Positions 15,866 through 22,644 of a stretch of 23,791 nucleotides of DNA are shown here, one piece after another; position 1 is the stretch's first letter, and every line of letters begins with the position of its first letter. Made by a program: the position numbers and the translations under genes. The DNA is from an uncultured Clostridia bacterium (GTDB taxonomy: Bacteria; Bacillota; Clostridia; TANB77; CAG-508), in contig CAKPGD010000013.1 in NCBI GenBank assembly GCA_934154515.1, positions 1 to 23,791 of the forward strand, given 5' to 3'. The notes beneath the pieces were generated by a model. It saw nothing but the letters and a program-made list of their open reading frames with translations. It was not told the DNA's origin and made no database searches.

Positions 15866-16205
15866 CCTTTTTTTCCTCCTTTGTATATACATATAATTTC
15901 TTTGTATTTTTCTTAAATTTTACATATCTTTTTATCACATCATCTATATTTTCCCCACCAGCTTTTTTGGATAAATATAGACTGCTATTTTCTGGTATTT
16001 TAAACATCCCAATTACATATCCTATTAATGCACATATAACTGTAATTACAATTCCAACAACAGTAAGGTTGCATAACTTAAATATTAAATAAAATACTAA
16101 GCCAACAGCTCCGCCTATACATGATGTTATAAGTGATTTTGTTGAAAATATAAATAAAATTCTTCCTTCTCCTTTTACATCTCTTGGTAAATTATAAGTT
16201 CCCAT
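15858..16205 (-). CDS. PrgI-family (VirB3-like) T4SS membrane protein
   Basis: A 115-residue protein starting MGTYNLPRDVKGEGRILFIF, the characteristic opening of PrgI-family proteins of Gram-positive conjugation systems. Two membrane helices follow (about 26-46 and 49-67), with a cytoplasmic tail ending in Lys/Glu. PrgI proteins occupy the VirB3 position: small inner-membrane subunits working with VirB4. The start has the strong site AAGGAGG. It is first in the second transcription unit, and its 3' end overlaps the TraC-like gene by 8 bases. Confidence 0.9.
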   Translation of the reverse strand: MGTYNLPRDVKGEGRILFIFSTKSLITSCIGGAVGLVFYLIFKLCNLTVVGIVITVICALIGYVIGMFKIPENSSLYLSKKAGGENIDDVIKRYVKFKKNTKKLYVYTKEEKKDE

Positions 16206-16243
16206 ATTTCCTCCTTGGTTAAAAACATAATCTCTCTTATTTT

Positions 16244-16252
16244 ATTATAGCA
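16244..16252 (-). promoter_or_regulatory. Extended -10 promoter of the PrgI-to-NTF2 unit
   Basis: TGCTATAAT on the minus strand directly follows the terminator hairpin of the pilin unit and leaves a leader of about 30 bases before the PrgI gene. No clear -35; the region where it would be is inside the hairpin DNA. Confidence 0.5.
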
Positions 16253-16291
16253 AAAAAAATCGATAAATGGAAGCATTTATCGATTTTTTTT
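16252..16291 (-). terminator. Strong intrinsic terminator after the pilin genes
   Basis: Perfect 18-bp arms (16252-16269 and 16274-16291) around the tetraloop position GAAG (plus strand), with the core ATCGATAAATG. The flanking A and T runs make it symmetric, and on the minus strand a U run ends the pilin transcript. It is the longest hairpin in the window. Confidence 0.9.
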
Positions 16292-16312
16292 TATTTTTTA
16301 TTCTATTTTATA

Positions 16313-16690
16313 TTATGCACCAATTCCTGTAGCAAATTGATATACAACATTTGCTAATGTTGAACCTGCAAATATTAAAACAGCACCAATTATATATGGC
16401 ATCATTGTTTTCTTATATTCTGCCTTCTCTTCAACAGAACCCATCATATATTTTATACCAACAACCATTATAACAACAACAGCTATTACTATACCAATAA
16501 CTTGTATTATTCCAACTATTTTTCCACCAACTGATGTTATTTGAGTTTGTGAATTACTATCTATATTAGCTGTTATTTGGCTTGGTGTTAAATTTACTCC
16601 ACTTGCCGCATTTACAACAGAAGACATCATAGCTATTACCATAAATAATGTTACTACAAATGCTAATATTTTCATTGTTTTTTTGTTCAT
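16313..16690 (-). CDS. VirB2-like pilin-type protein (third of three)
   Basis: A 125-residue protein: signal peptide about 1-28 ending VNA, a polar mature N-terminus, then two membrane helices (about 57-80 and 97-120) joined by a short charged loop, GIKYMMGSVEEKAEYKK at 78-94. This small two-helix layout is that of TrbC/VirB2 pilins. Firmicute T4SSs encode such proteins, though true pili are not established for them. Ribosome site GGAGGG. It has its own promoter candidate and is followed by the strongest terminator in the window, as expected for a subunit made in large amounts. Confidence 0.8.
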   Translation of the reverse strand: MNKKTMKILAFVVTLFMVIAMMSSVVNAASGVNLTPSQITANIDSNSQTQITSVGGKIVGIIQVIGIVIAVVVIMVVGIKYMMGSVEEKAEYKKTMMPYIIGAVLIFAGSTLANVVYQFATGIGA

Positions 16691-16721
16691 TTAAATTCCC
16701 TCCTTATTATTTTTATTTTTT

Positions 16722-16750
16722 ATTATAACCTCTGGTTTTGGTTATTCCAG
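16722..16750 (-). promoter_or_regulatory. Candidate promoter of the third pilin gene
   Basis: On the minus strand CTGGAA (16745-16750) and TATAAT (16722-16727) are 17 bases apart. A short dyad, TAACC and GGTTA, lies within the spacer and -10. It would add expression of the last pilin on top of read-through. Confidence 0.4.
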
Positions 16751-16776
16751 AATTTTAATAACTATTTATATTGTTT

Positions 16777-17229
16777 TTATGTTGAAAATTGTGAAAATAC
16801 AGTAACAGCAAGTTTCCATAGTCCAAATGAGCCAAATATTACAAAACAGCCTAAAACATATGGTATTAATATTTCTTTTGCTTTTACTTGTTGTTCTATA
16901 CTTCCAAACATTAATCTTATCCCTAAAATAGCTCCTATTATTACTGATAATACTATTCCTAATGCAAATAGTACATTATATACAATTTGCCAATTTCCTT
17001 TTAACTCTTCTGTATCAATTCCCCCTGTATTAATTTCAGCAGTTGATCCATCTCCTAATGTTGTTGATTGTGTTTGACTTTGTGCATTTTGTCTACCTTG
17101 ACTTAAGAAGTCATCTCCAGCATTAAATATTGTATCCCATAAACTATCTGCTTGTACATAGTTTTTTCCTAACATTACAATCATCAAAAACAATATTATT
17201 ACTTTATATATATTAGTTTTCTTTATCAT
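16777..17229 (-). CDS. VirB2-like pilin-type protein (second of three)
   Basis: A 150-residue protein: signal peptide about 1-27 ending VQA, then a longer mature N-terminus than its paralogues, with a Gln/Ser/Thr-rich stretch (about 43-70). Two membrane helices follow (about 82-105 and 120-145). The loop GIRLMFGSIEQQVKAKE (103-119) aligns with GIKYM..S.EEKAEYKK of the other two, so it is a diverged paralogue. An in-frame GTG at 17241 would add four residues, but its upstream sequence is poor. The ATG at 17229 is preceded by GTGGGTGAT, which matches the 16S tail, so it is preferred. It lies 28 bases after the first pilin gene. Confidence 0.72.
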   Translation of the reverse strand: MIKKTNIYKVIILFLMIVMLGKNYVQADSLWDTIFNAGDDFLSQGRQNAQSQTQSTTLGDGSTAEINTGGIDTEELKGNWQIVYNVLFALGIVLSVIIGAILGIRLMFGSIEQQVKAKEILIPYVLGCFVIFGSFGLWKLAVTVFSQFST

Positions 17230-17257
17230 ATAATCACCCACTTTTTCTATATATCAT

Positions 17258-17656
17258 TTAAACAGTCGTTACTTGTATACTTATATTATAAATTATATTA
17301 GCAAGAGTTGGGGCTACAAATAATAGTACTGCTCCTAATACATAATATATAAATGTTTTTTTATATTCTGCTTTTTCTTCAATACTACTAGACATATATT
17401 TTATTCCCAATATCATTAGTACTACTACAGATGATATTACGCCAACTACATTTACAATTCCCATTACAATTTGAGCTCTTGATTGTATTTTTTCACTAGT
17501 TATATCATTATCTACAATCCACTCTGCTAAGTTATCAATTACATCAAAACCAGTCATATCCTTTTCATCTATAGCATCTGCAGCAAATGAAACATTTGTT
17601 ATTGCCATTATTACTATCAGCATAAAAATTATTGTTATAAAAAATTTTTTTGACAT
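17258..17656 (-). CDS. VirB2-like pilin-type protein (first of three)
   Basis: A 132-residue protein: signal peptide about 1-25 ending SFA, an acidic mature N-terminus, helix about 62-84, charged loop GIKYMSSSIEEKAEYKK (84-100), helix about 101-125. The loop is nearly identical to that of the third pilin, so the two are close paralogues. It opens the T4SS cluster behind a good sigma-A promoter; the ribosome site AAAGGCGGTGA differs by one base from a full match to the 16S rRNA tail. The function, an extracellular or membrane-embedded pilin-like subunit, is inferred from topology and position. Confidence 0.8.
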   Translation of the reverse strand: MSKKFFITIIFMLIVIMAITNVSFAADAIDEKDMTGFDVIDNLAEWIVDNDITSEKIQSRAQIVMGIVNVVGVISSVVVLMILGIKYMSSSIEEKAEYKKTFIYYVLGAVLLFVAPTLANIIYNISIQVTTV

Positions 17657-17692
17657 ACTATCACCGCCTTTTTACATACTTTTATATAATAT

Positions 17693-17721
17693 ATTATACA
17701 TTATTCCATATTATCTTGCAA
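17693..17721 (-). promoter_or_regulatory. Sigma-A promoter of the T4SS pilin unit
   Basis: On the minus strand TTGCAA (17716-17721) and TATAAT (17693-17698) with exactly 17 bases between. Predicted start near 17686 gives a leader of about 30 bases ending in the near-perfect ribosome site. Confidence 0.7.
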
Positions 17722-17818
17722 GCTTTTTTTTACATTTTTACTATTTTTTATCGTTTTTCTCAAAAAATAGTATTGAAATACAAATATATCATAAAAGTCT
17801 ATCATTTGTTAATTTTAT

Positions 17819-17854
17819 AAAAAAATAACCGAGATTTAAACAAAATCTTCGGGT
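17819..17854 (-). terminator. Intrinsic terminator of the 99-codon gene
   Basis: On the minus strand CCCGAAGATTT (17843-17853) pairs with AAATCTCGG (17829-17837) with one bulged base and a 5-base loop, then seven U. It lies about 80 bases past the stop codon and closes the unit before the T4SS promoter. Confidence 0.6.
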
Positions 17855-17932
17855 ATCTCTTTTACTATATTAAAATCTTCTAAAAAATATTTTTTATTTA
17901 ATTTTCTTTAAATTAATTTAATACTTCTCATC

Positions 17933-18232
17933 TTAATCATCTTTCAAGTTTTCTCTAAAATCCTCATATAAATTACTTGAATCTATAACATGTATTTTAT
18001 TGTTTTCGTTATCTAATTTTCTTTGCTTTTTTATTATTTTTTTAAACTTATTTAATATCTTTTCAAATCTATTACTATTCTCTTCTTTATTTTTATATTT
18101 TTTATAGTTATTATAATTTATATTTTTATATTGCAAATTATTATTTTCATTTGGATGTTCAACAGAAATATAATTTTCCCATTTTATACAATTACTTTTA
18201 TTAAATATTCTCTTTGGATTCTTCATATTCAT
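17933..18232 (-). CDS. 99-residue charged protein of unknown function
   Basis: The frame is open from a TTG at 18256, but AAAGGAGG is read as codons at its beginning. The ATG at 18232, 9 bases after that site, is the likely start, giving 99 residues. The product is rich in Asn and Lys in the first two thirds (polar, tyrosine-containing), with a basic helix FEKILNKFKKIIKKQRK, and ends in an acidic segment (IDSSNLYEDFRENLKDD). There is no membrane helix and no Cys pair. I recognise no family. It has a perfect consensus promoter and its own terminator, so it is a well-expressed monocistronic gene directly upstream of the T4SS. A role in that system is only a positional guess. Confidence 0.75.
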   Translation of the reverse strand: MNMKNPKRIFNKSNCIKWENYISVEHPNENNNLQYKNINYNNYKKYKNKEENSNRFEKILNKFKKIIKKQRKLDNENNKIHVIDSSNLYEDFRENLKDD

Positions 18233-18266
18233 ATTAACCATCCTCCTTTGTAACAATACTCTATAA

Positions 18267-18295
18267 ATTATATCATTTTTTGTGTTTTATGTCAA
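18267..18295 (-). promoter_or_regulatory. Perfect consensus sigma-A promoter
   Basis: TTGACA (18290-18295) and TATAAT (18267-18272) on the minus strand, exactly 17 bases apart: the full consensus. The predicted leader of the 99-codon gene is about 28 bases. A second TATAAT occurs upstream (18302-18307) without a good -35. Confidence 0.8.
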
Positions 18296-18350
18296 TTAAA
18301 CATTATATCATATTTTTTATACTTCTCTATTATAAAACCAAAATTGAACA

Positions 18351-19844
18351 TTATAAATTTTCTGTAATTTCATAAAATGAAAAATTGTCATCTTGTTTTA
18401 TTAATCGATATTTATCTCCTTTTATTTTTTCTAAAAGAACATTTAATGCCAAATCATTTTTTAAAATAATATGTGTTATATTATATTTTTCCACAAATTC
18501 ATCAATGTCTAATTTAAACATGCCTACATATTCACAATCCTCAAATATATTTACATTTTCATTAAATTCTGGTGAGTATAAATCTGCTCTTGAATCAATA
18601 AATACAGGTATTCCTCTATATAATAAATAACTTCCATAATTATATTCATTATATATTCTTACATCTGAAAATTCACTATTTTTAAAATACTCTAAAATAT
18701 ACTCACTCATTTCAACTGGATATGTATTATCATCTATAAAATTATCATTTCTTCTTTCAAAAACAAAATAAATATCAATAATAATAAAACATAAAATAAT
18801 AGAAATTACCAAAAGCCTTTCCATTGCACTTTCTATATTTTTTATCTCTAAATTATTTCCATGTTTTTTGCAAAAATCAGTAATAATCCTATTAACACAT
18901 ATTAATCCAATTATTATAAAAATACTTCTTTGTCTTCCTGAATACAACATCATAATAATTAAACCACCAAGCATAAATAAATCTGATAATTTAATTTGTG
19001 CATCAGTAAAGATTAATATTCCAAATAACACTATTAAAACACAAATAATATCTATATGATTTATTAAAGTCATCGGCATATGTTCTAATATAAAATGTGT
19101 TGTTGTTCCTCTCATTGTCTTTATTAAATATGTATATGGTGTAGTGCCTAATGGTGTAATAATCCCAGAAAGTGCAGAGCAAATCATAAAAAAGATTAAA
19201 ATCTTTATATTTTTATTTTTATTTATTCTTATTTTTGAATTTTCATTTTTCTTTATAAAACATGCAATTATATGTTCTGCAATATAAGGTAAATATAAAA
19301 TAAACACAAAAGGCCAAACTGCAACATGCAAATTTGCAATTAATATCGAAATTATTATTAAGAAAATTCCATATCTTTTTTTGCCTGTTTCTAATATTTT
19401 TTCTATATTATATATTTCAAGGATAAATAATATATATGTCACTAATTGTGCTCTTGCTGTAATAAAATTTTTTAACATATATATACATAGTACTGTTATA
19501 AAAAATGATAATATTTGATTTTTGTTTATCTTCTCATTTACAACAAAAAATACAACTCCTAAAATCGTAGCAAATATACATGTGGATATATATATTCCAA
19601 GAAAACCACCTATATTATATACCAAATATATAATTACATCTGATAACCAATGTGGATATGTATATTTCATATTTTGATGCCATGAAAAATGATCCATCAT
19701 ATCAATACTTTTATTTTTTACAATTAATTCTCCTATTTTTATACTATAAAATGTATCATTTTGAAGTGTTTTTGGTGAAATAGATATCGCAAATAAAATT
19801 ATTAAAATAATCGCAATTATTTCAAACTTTTTGTTTTTTTTCAT
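18351..19844 (-). CDS. GT-C-like polytopic membrane protein, putative glycosyltransferase
   Basis: A 497-residue protein with about ten membrane helices up to residue ~365 and a soluble C-terminal domain. After the first helix comes QNDTFYSIKIGELI (Asp30), then MMDHFSWH and YPHWLSDVIIYL (62-73). This is the first extracytoplasmic loop layout of GT-C enzymes, where an acidic residue binds the lipid-phosphate donor sugar. The C-terminal part contains YNEYNYGSYLLYRGIPVFID and SRADLY, a combination I know from uncharacterised GT39-like membrane proteins of Firmicutes and Actinobacteria. It overlaps the preceding GT-C gene by 23 bases, so the two are coupled and probably act in one glycan pathway. 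Donor and acceptor are unknown. No clear terminator follows. Confidence 0.65.
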   Translation of the reverse strand: MKKNKKFEIIAIILIILFAISISPKTLQNDTFYSIKIGELIVKNKSIDMMDHFSWHQNMKYTYPHWLSDVIIYLVYNIGGFLGIYISTCIFATILGVVFFVVNEKINKNQILSFFITVLCIYMLKNFITARAQLVTYILFILEIYNIEKILETGKKRYGIFLIIISILIANLHVAVWPFVFILYLPYIAEHIIACFIKKNENSKIRINKNKNIKILIFFMICSALSGIITPLGTTPYTYLIKTMRGTTTHFILEHMPMTLINHIDIICVLIVLFGILIFTDAQIKLSDLFMLGGLIIMMLYSGRQRSIFIIIGLICVNRIITDFCKKHGNNLEIKNIESAMERLLVISIILCFIIIDIYFVFERRNDNFIDDNTYPVEMSEYILEYFKNSEFSDVRIYNEYNYGSYLLYRGIPVFIDSRADLYSPEFNENVNIFEDCEYVGMFKLDIDEFVEKYNITHIILKNDLALNVLLEKIKGDKYRLIKQDDNFSFYEITENL

Positions 19845-21246
19845 TTCTTTGTTCCTTTCTAAAATTTCGCAATATTTTTTGAGTAAAAATATTTAATATA
19901 AATAAACAAATTATTATTGCTACAAATATACCATCATAAATATACCATTCTGATTTATACATATATATTGCATTTGCAAGTTCTGTTATAATGGTAATCG
20001 ATAATAACCTATTTATTTTTTTATTATTTTGCCACATTATTATTGTAAAAAACCATATCAAATACCATTGTTGAAATGTTGTTAATAATAACATTGAAAA
20101 AACTAATATATTATTACATTTTTTTATAACATTTCTCCATTTTATATTTTTTTCAAATATTATTTCTATGAATACCTTTATATAATATATATAAAATACA
20201 TACAATACTATATATCTAAGTTCGACTGCAATTTCTTTATTTTTTAATAAAATTGCGGAATATATTGATTTTGAATATTTTGATGTTTGCGTAATTATTC
20301 CTATTAATACTGTATAATCTTGAAAATAAAATAAATATTCCAATAATATTAATCCTAAAAATATTATTCCATATTGAATGCATTTAATAAATCTATATGT
20401 TATCTTTTTATTGTCTCTATAATAATATATAATAAAAAACGGCAATAGTAATATTGAAAAATATTTCATTCCTGTTGATAATGCTAAAAATAATATACTT
20501 ATTTTTAAATTATTTTTTTTATAAATAAAATATATTGCTAATAAAATAAATGCAACTAATATTATATCATTATGCATATTTCCAATAAATTCTAACAAAA
20601 TTAATGGATTAAGCCCATATATTACTGAAAAGATTTTTTTATTAGATATTTTGTATATCAAATAACAATTTAATAAATGAATTAAAATATTAATAAATTT
20701 AAATATAATTATACATATATTAATATTTTTATTAGATATTTTTGTGCATAATTTAAATATTATTTGAGATATTGGACCATAAACAACTGTAGTATTTGCC
20801 CAGAAATTATCTTTAGCTTGTTCCATAATCTCATCATTTATTTTATTAGAATTTTCCGAATAATATTGTTCTATTGTAATATAATATGGATTTTGCCCAT
20901 ATTGACTATCTAGTTCTCCAACTCCCATATAATAAAATATATCTGAGGATGTCCATGGTAACATGAACAAAAAGATAGAGCAAACTATAAAAACATATTT
21001 TATTAATTCTTTTATATTTTTAAAACTATTTTTTTCTTTAATTATTCTTAAGTACACTACACTTAATAAAATAAATATCACTATAAAACATGTTGTGGAT
21101 ATTTTTTTATCAATGTTTTTATTTAATAAAAAATCAAAATATATATTAAATCCTTCTATTGTTCCTTTTTGATATAAATAAAATATAGATGGTATTACAA
21201 GTAAAATGCTAAGAATTATATATAGGTATTTATTTATTTTCTTCAT
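19822..21246 (-). CDS. GT-C glycosyltransferase, MptA/B- or GT87-like
   Basis: A 474-residue protein with about 11-13 membrane helices. Landmarks are PWTSSDIFYYMGVGELDSQY (97-116, Asp102 as candidate donor-binding acid), NPYY (119-122), VVYGPISQ (154-161), GLNPLILLEFIGNMHNDIIL (211-230) and STGMKYFSILLLP. This order is typical of polyprenol-phosphate-mannose-dependent transferases (MptA/MptB, GT87 group), which add sugars on the outer face of the membrane. The sugar specificity in a clostridium is not known. It is first in a two-gene unit behind a near-consensus promoter, with AAAAGGA as ribosome site. No truncation seen. Confidence 0.75.
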   Translation of the reverse strand: MKKINKYLYIILSILLVIPSIFYLYQKGTIEGFNIYFDFLLNKNIDKKISTTCFIVIFILLSVVYLRIIKEKNSFKNIKELIKYVFIVCSIFLFMLPWTSSDIFYYMGVGELDSQYGQNPYYITIEQYYSENSNKINDEIMEQAKDNFWANTTVVYGPISQIIFKLCTKISNKNINICIIIFKFINILIHLLNCYLIYKISNKKIFSVIYGLNPLILLEFIGNMHNDIILVAFILLAIYFIYKKNNLKISILFLALSTGMKYFSILLLPFFIIYYYRDNKKITYRFIKCIQYGIIFLGLILLEYLFYFQDYTVLIGIITQTSKYSKSIYSAILLKNKEIAVELRYIVLYVFYIYYIKVFIEIIFEKNIKWRNVIKKCNNILVFSMLLLTTFQQWYLIWFFTIIMWQNNKKINRLLSITIITELANAIYMYKSEWYIYDGIFVAIIICLFILNIFTQKILRNFRKEQRNEKKQKV

Positions 21247-21279
21247 TGTCTTTTCCTTTTTCTTTCTTCTTTTGCAATA

Positions 21280-21308
21280 ATTATATATTATTTTAATTTT
21301 TTTGACAA
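21280..21308 (-). promoter_or_regulatory. Sigma-A promoter of the GT-C pair
   Basis: TTGTCA (21303-21308) and TATAAT (21280-21285) on the minus strand, 17 bases apart, five of six matches in the -35. The -35 is one arm of an inverted repeat, GACAAT at 21304-21309 and ATTGTC at 21319-21324. Confidence 0.7.
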
Positions 21309-21324
21309 TAACCTTTTAATTGTC
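21304..21324. promoter_or_regulatory. Inverted repeat over the -35 box, possible operator
   Basis: Perfect 6-bp arms GACAAT and ATTGTC, 9 bases apart, the left arm covering the -35 of the GT-C promoter. The centre-to-centre spacing of 15 bases would suit a small dimeric repressor or activator. Short arms in AT-rich DNA may be chance. Confidence 0.3.
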
Positions 21325-21330
21325 TATAAG

Positions 21331-21362
21331 AAAAGAGTACAAGAATTTTCTTGTACTCTTTT
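21331..21362 (-). terminator. Intrinsic terminator of the GGDEF gene
   Basis: Arms 21331-21345 and 21348-21362 are perfect complements (core GAGTACAAGAA). On the minus strand the hairpin is followed by a U-rich stretch. It starts six bases after the TGA stop of the GGDEF gene (21368-21370). Confidence 0.75.
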
Positions 21363-21367
21363 AGCAA

Positions 21368-22489
21368 TCATTTAGTAGCCATATTTTTTACCTCATTTTT
21401 CATTCTGTACATTTTAGCATCTGCTTCTTCAACAGTTGCATTAATATCATGTACTTCTCTACTATCCGGATTATATGTTGACATTCCAAAGGATACTGAT
21501 GGAAATTCAGGAATTTCTTTTCTTTTTTCCTTAATTGCCTTTTTAAATTTTACATTTGCTTGTTTTATTTCCTGCGAATTCTTTTCTATTAATACTGCAA
21601 ATTCGTCTCCTCCAATTCTATAACACCTTCCATATTCCCCATACTCTTTCTTAATAATCTCACCTAAATTTGCTAAAATCTGATCACCGAAGTTATGACC
21701 GAAATTGTCATTTATATATTTGAAATTATTAACATCAAGTATAAGTAGAGTGAACATTGTATTTGCATTTTGTTCTAGATATGTATAATAACATTTTTGA
21801 TTCAATAATTTTGTGAGTCCATCCACATATTGAATTATACTAGTATAATATATAAAGAACAACGATGCTGCTATTGCTATAGAAAGCCAACATGTTTTAA
21901 TTTGAGGATTTACCAGTTGAATTGAAACACCAACACTCAGAAATGCAATTATAGAATTTAATTGTAATTTATTCTTATTTTGATACTCTTTGCTAAATTC
22001 AAATATATTTATTATCATATATACACTTGAAATACAAAAAGAAAGAATATAAATCCAATAAAATCTTGCATGGCAATATCTATTGTTTTCATCTATATAA
22101 AATATAAATTTATTTCCAAACATAGATATTACTTCTAATATGATGTACAAAATCAACCAAGATAAACTCCACCACGATTTCCGCCTTTTCTTCATTTTAC
22201 TCTCAAAAATCATCTTAGAGAAAATTACTGGCATTATTGGTGCAATAGTAAATTCAATATATTTTACTATATAATGAATTATTACATTCAATCGCTTGCT
22301 TTCAAAAAATATCTTACCATTACATACCACTCCTACCCATTCGCAAAAAGCTCCTATTATAATAAAAGTAAATGTAATAATAAATCCATTTTTTGTTTTA
22401 TTATCAAAGTTTCCATTTAAAATCACATTCACAATTAAAACTAATGATGTCATTATTGTCAACAAAATTAGCGTTCCATAATAGTCCAT
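21368..22489 (-). CDS. Membrane diguanylate cyclase (GGDEF domain)
   Basis: A 373-residue protein that would make cyclic di-GMP from two GTP. The first ~215 residues hold about seven membrane helices and no recognisable sensor family; the GGDEF domain spans about 216-373. The active-site loop RIGGDEF is intact (GGDEF at 293-297), as are LLILDVNNFKYINDNFGH (metal and guanine binding: Asp, Asn and Phe) and the closing SFGMSTY and DAKMYRMK. The inhibitory I-site RxxD is not present: at its position the sequence reads GEYG. Ribosome site AGGAGG; a promoter with an extended -10 lies 80 bases upstream, a terminator just downstream, so it is monocistronic. Confidence 0.93.
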   Translation of the reverse strand: MDYYGTLILLTIMTSLVLIVNVILNGNFDNKTKNGFIITFTFIIIGAFCEWVGVVCNGKIFFESKRLNVIIHYIVKYIEFTIAPIMPVIFSKMIFESKMKKRRKSWWSLSWLILYIILEVISMFGNKFIFYIDENNRYCHARFYWIYILSFCISSVYMIINIFEFSKEYQNKNKLQLNSIIAFLSVGVSIQLVNPQIKTCWLSIAIAASLFFIYYTSIIQYVDGLTKLLNQKCYYTYLEQNANTMFTLLILDVNNFKYINDNFGHNFGDQILANLGEIIKKEYGEYGRCYRIGGDEFAVLIEKNSQEIKQANVKFKKAIKEKRKEIPEFPSVSFGMSTYNPDSREVHDINATVEEADAKMYRMKNEVKNMATK

Positions 22490-22569
22490 ATTTTCCTCCT
22501 GTTTAGATTTTTTTCAAATATGACTTTCCTATTTTTATGATTTCTGTATCTATAAAAAATGTCTCTAAT

Positions 22570-22598
22570 ATTCTAGCATAATTCTGAGGCTTTTTCAA
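22570..22598 (-). promoter_or_regulatory. Sigma-A promoter of the GGDEF gene
   Basis: TTGAAA (22593-22598) and TAGAAT (22570-22575) on the minus strand, 17 bases apart, with TGC before the -10 (extended). The leader is about 75 bases; no riboswitch-like fold was recognised in it. Confidence 0.7.
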
Positions 22599-22644
22599 TA
22601 TATTTTTTACATTTTTTGTAATTTTTATCGACAATTTTTGCCAT

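Noticed and set aside
14666..15892. TraC-like protein and VirB4 as a frameshifted single virB4 gene
   Set aside because: VirB4 has its own strong ribosome site and a complete N-terminal domain; PrgI, TraC-like and VirB4 are known as separate neighbouring genes in other systems.
2160..16205. Mollicute origin with TGA read as tryptophan
   Set aside because: TGA ends several genes at natural family lengths (ABC permease, PrgI-like, GGDEF), and sporulation-type and wall-hydrolase genes are present.
4639..17656. Integrated conjugative element with attachment sites
   Set aside because: No integrase, relaxase, excisionase, tRNA target or flanking direct repeats could be found in the window, so the mobile-element call is not supported here.
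22490..22563. Riboswitch in the leader of the GGDEF gene
   Set aside because: Only about 75 bases, no conserved core of a known class, and no terminator/antiterminator pair.
22607..22621. TTACA/TGTAA hairpin as terminator of the DHHW gene
   Set aside because: Stem of five pairs only and no U tract after it on the minus strand.
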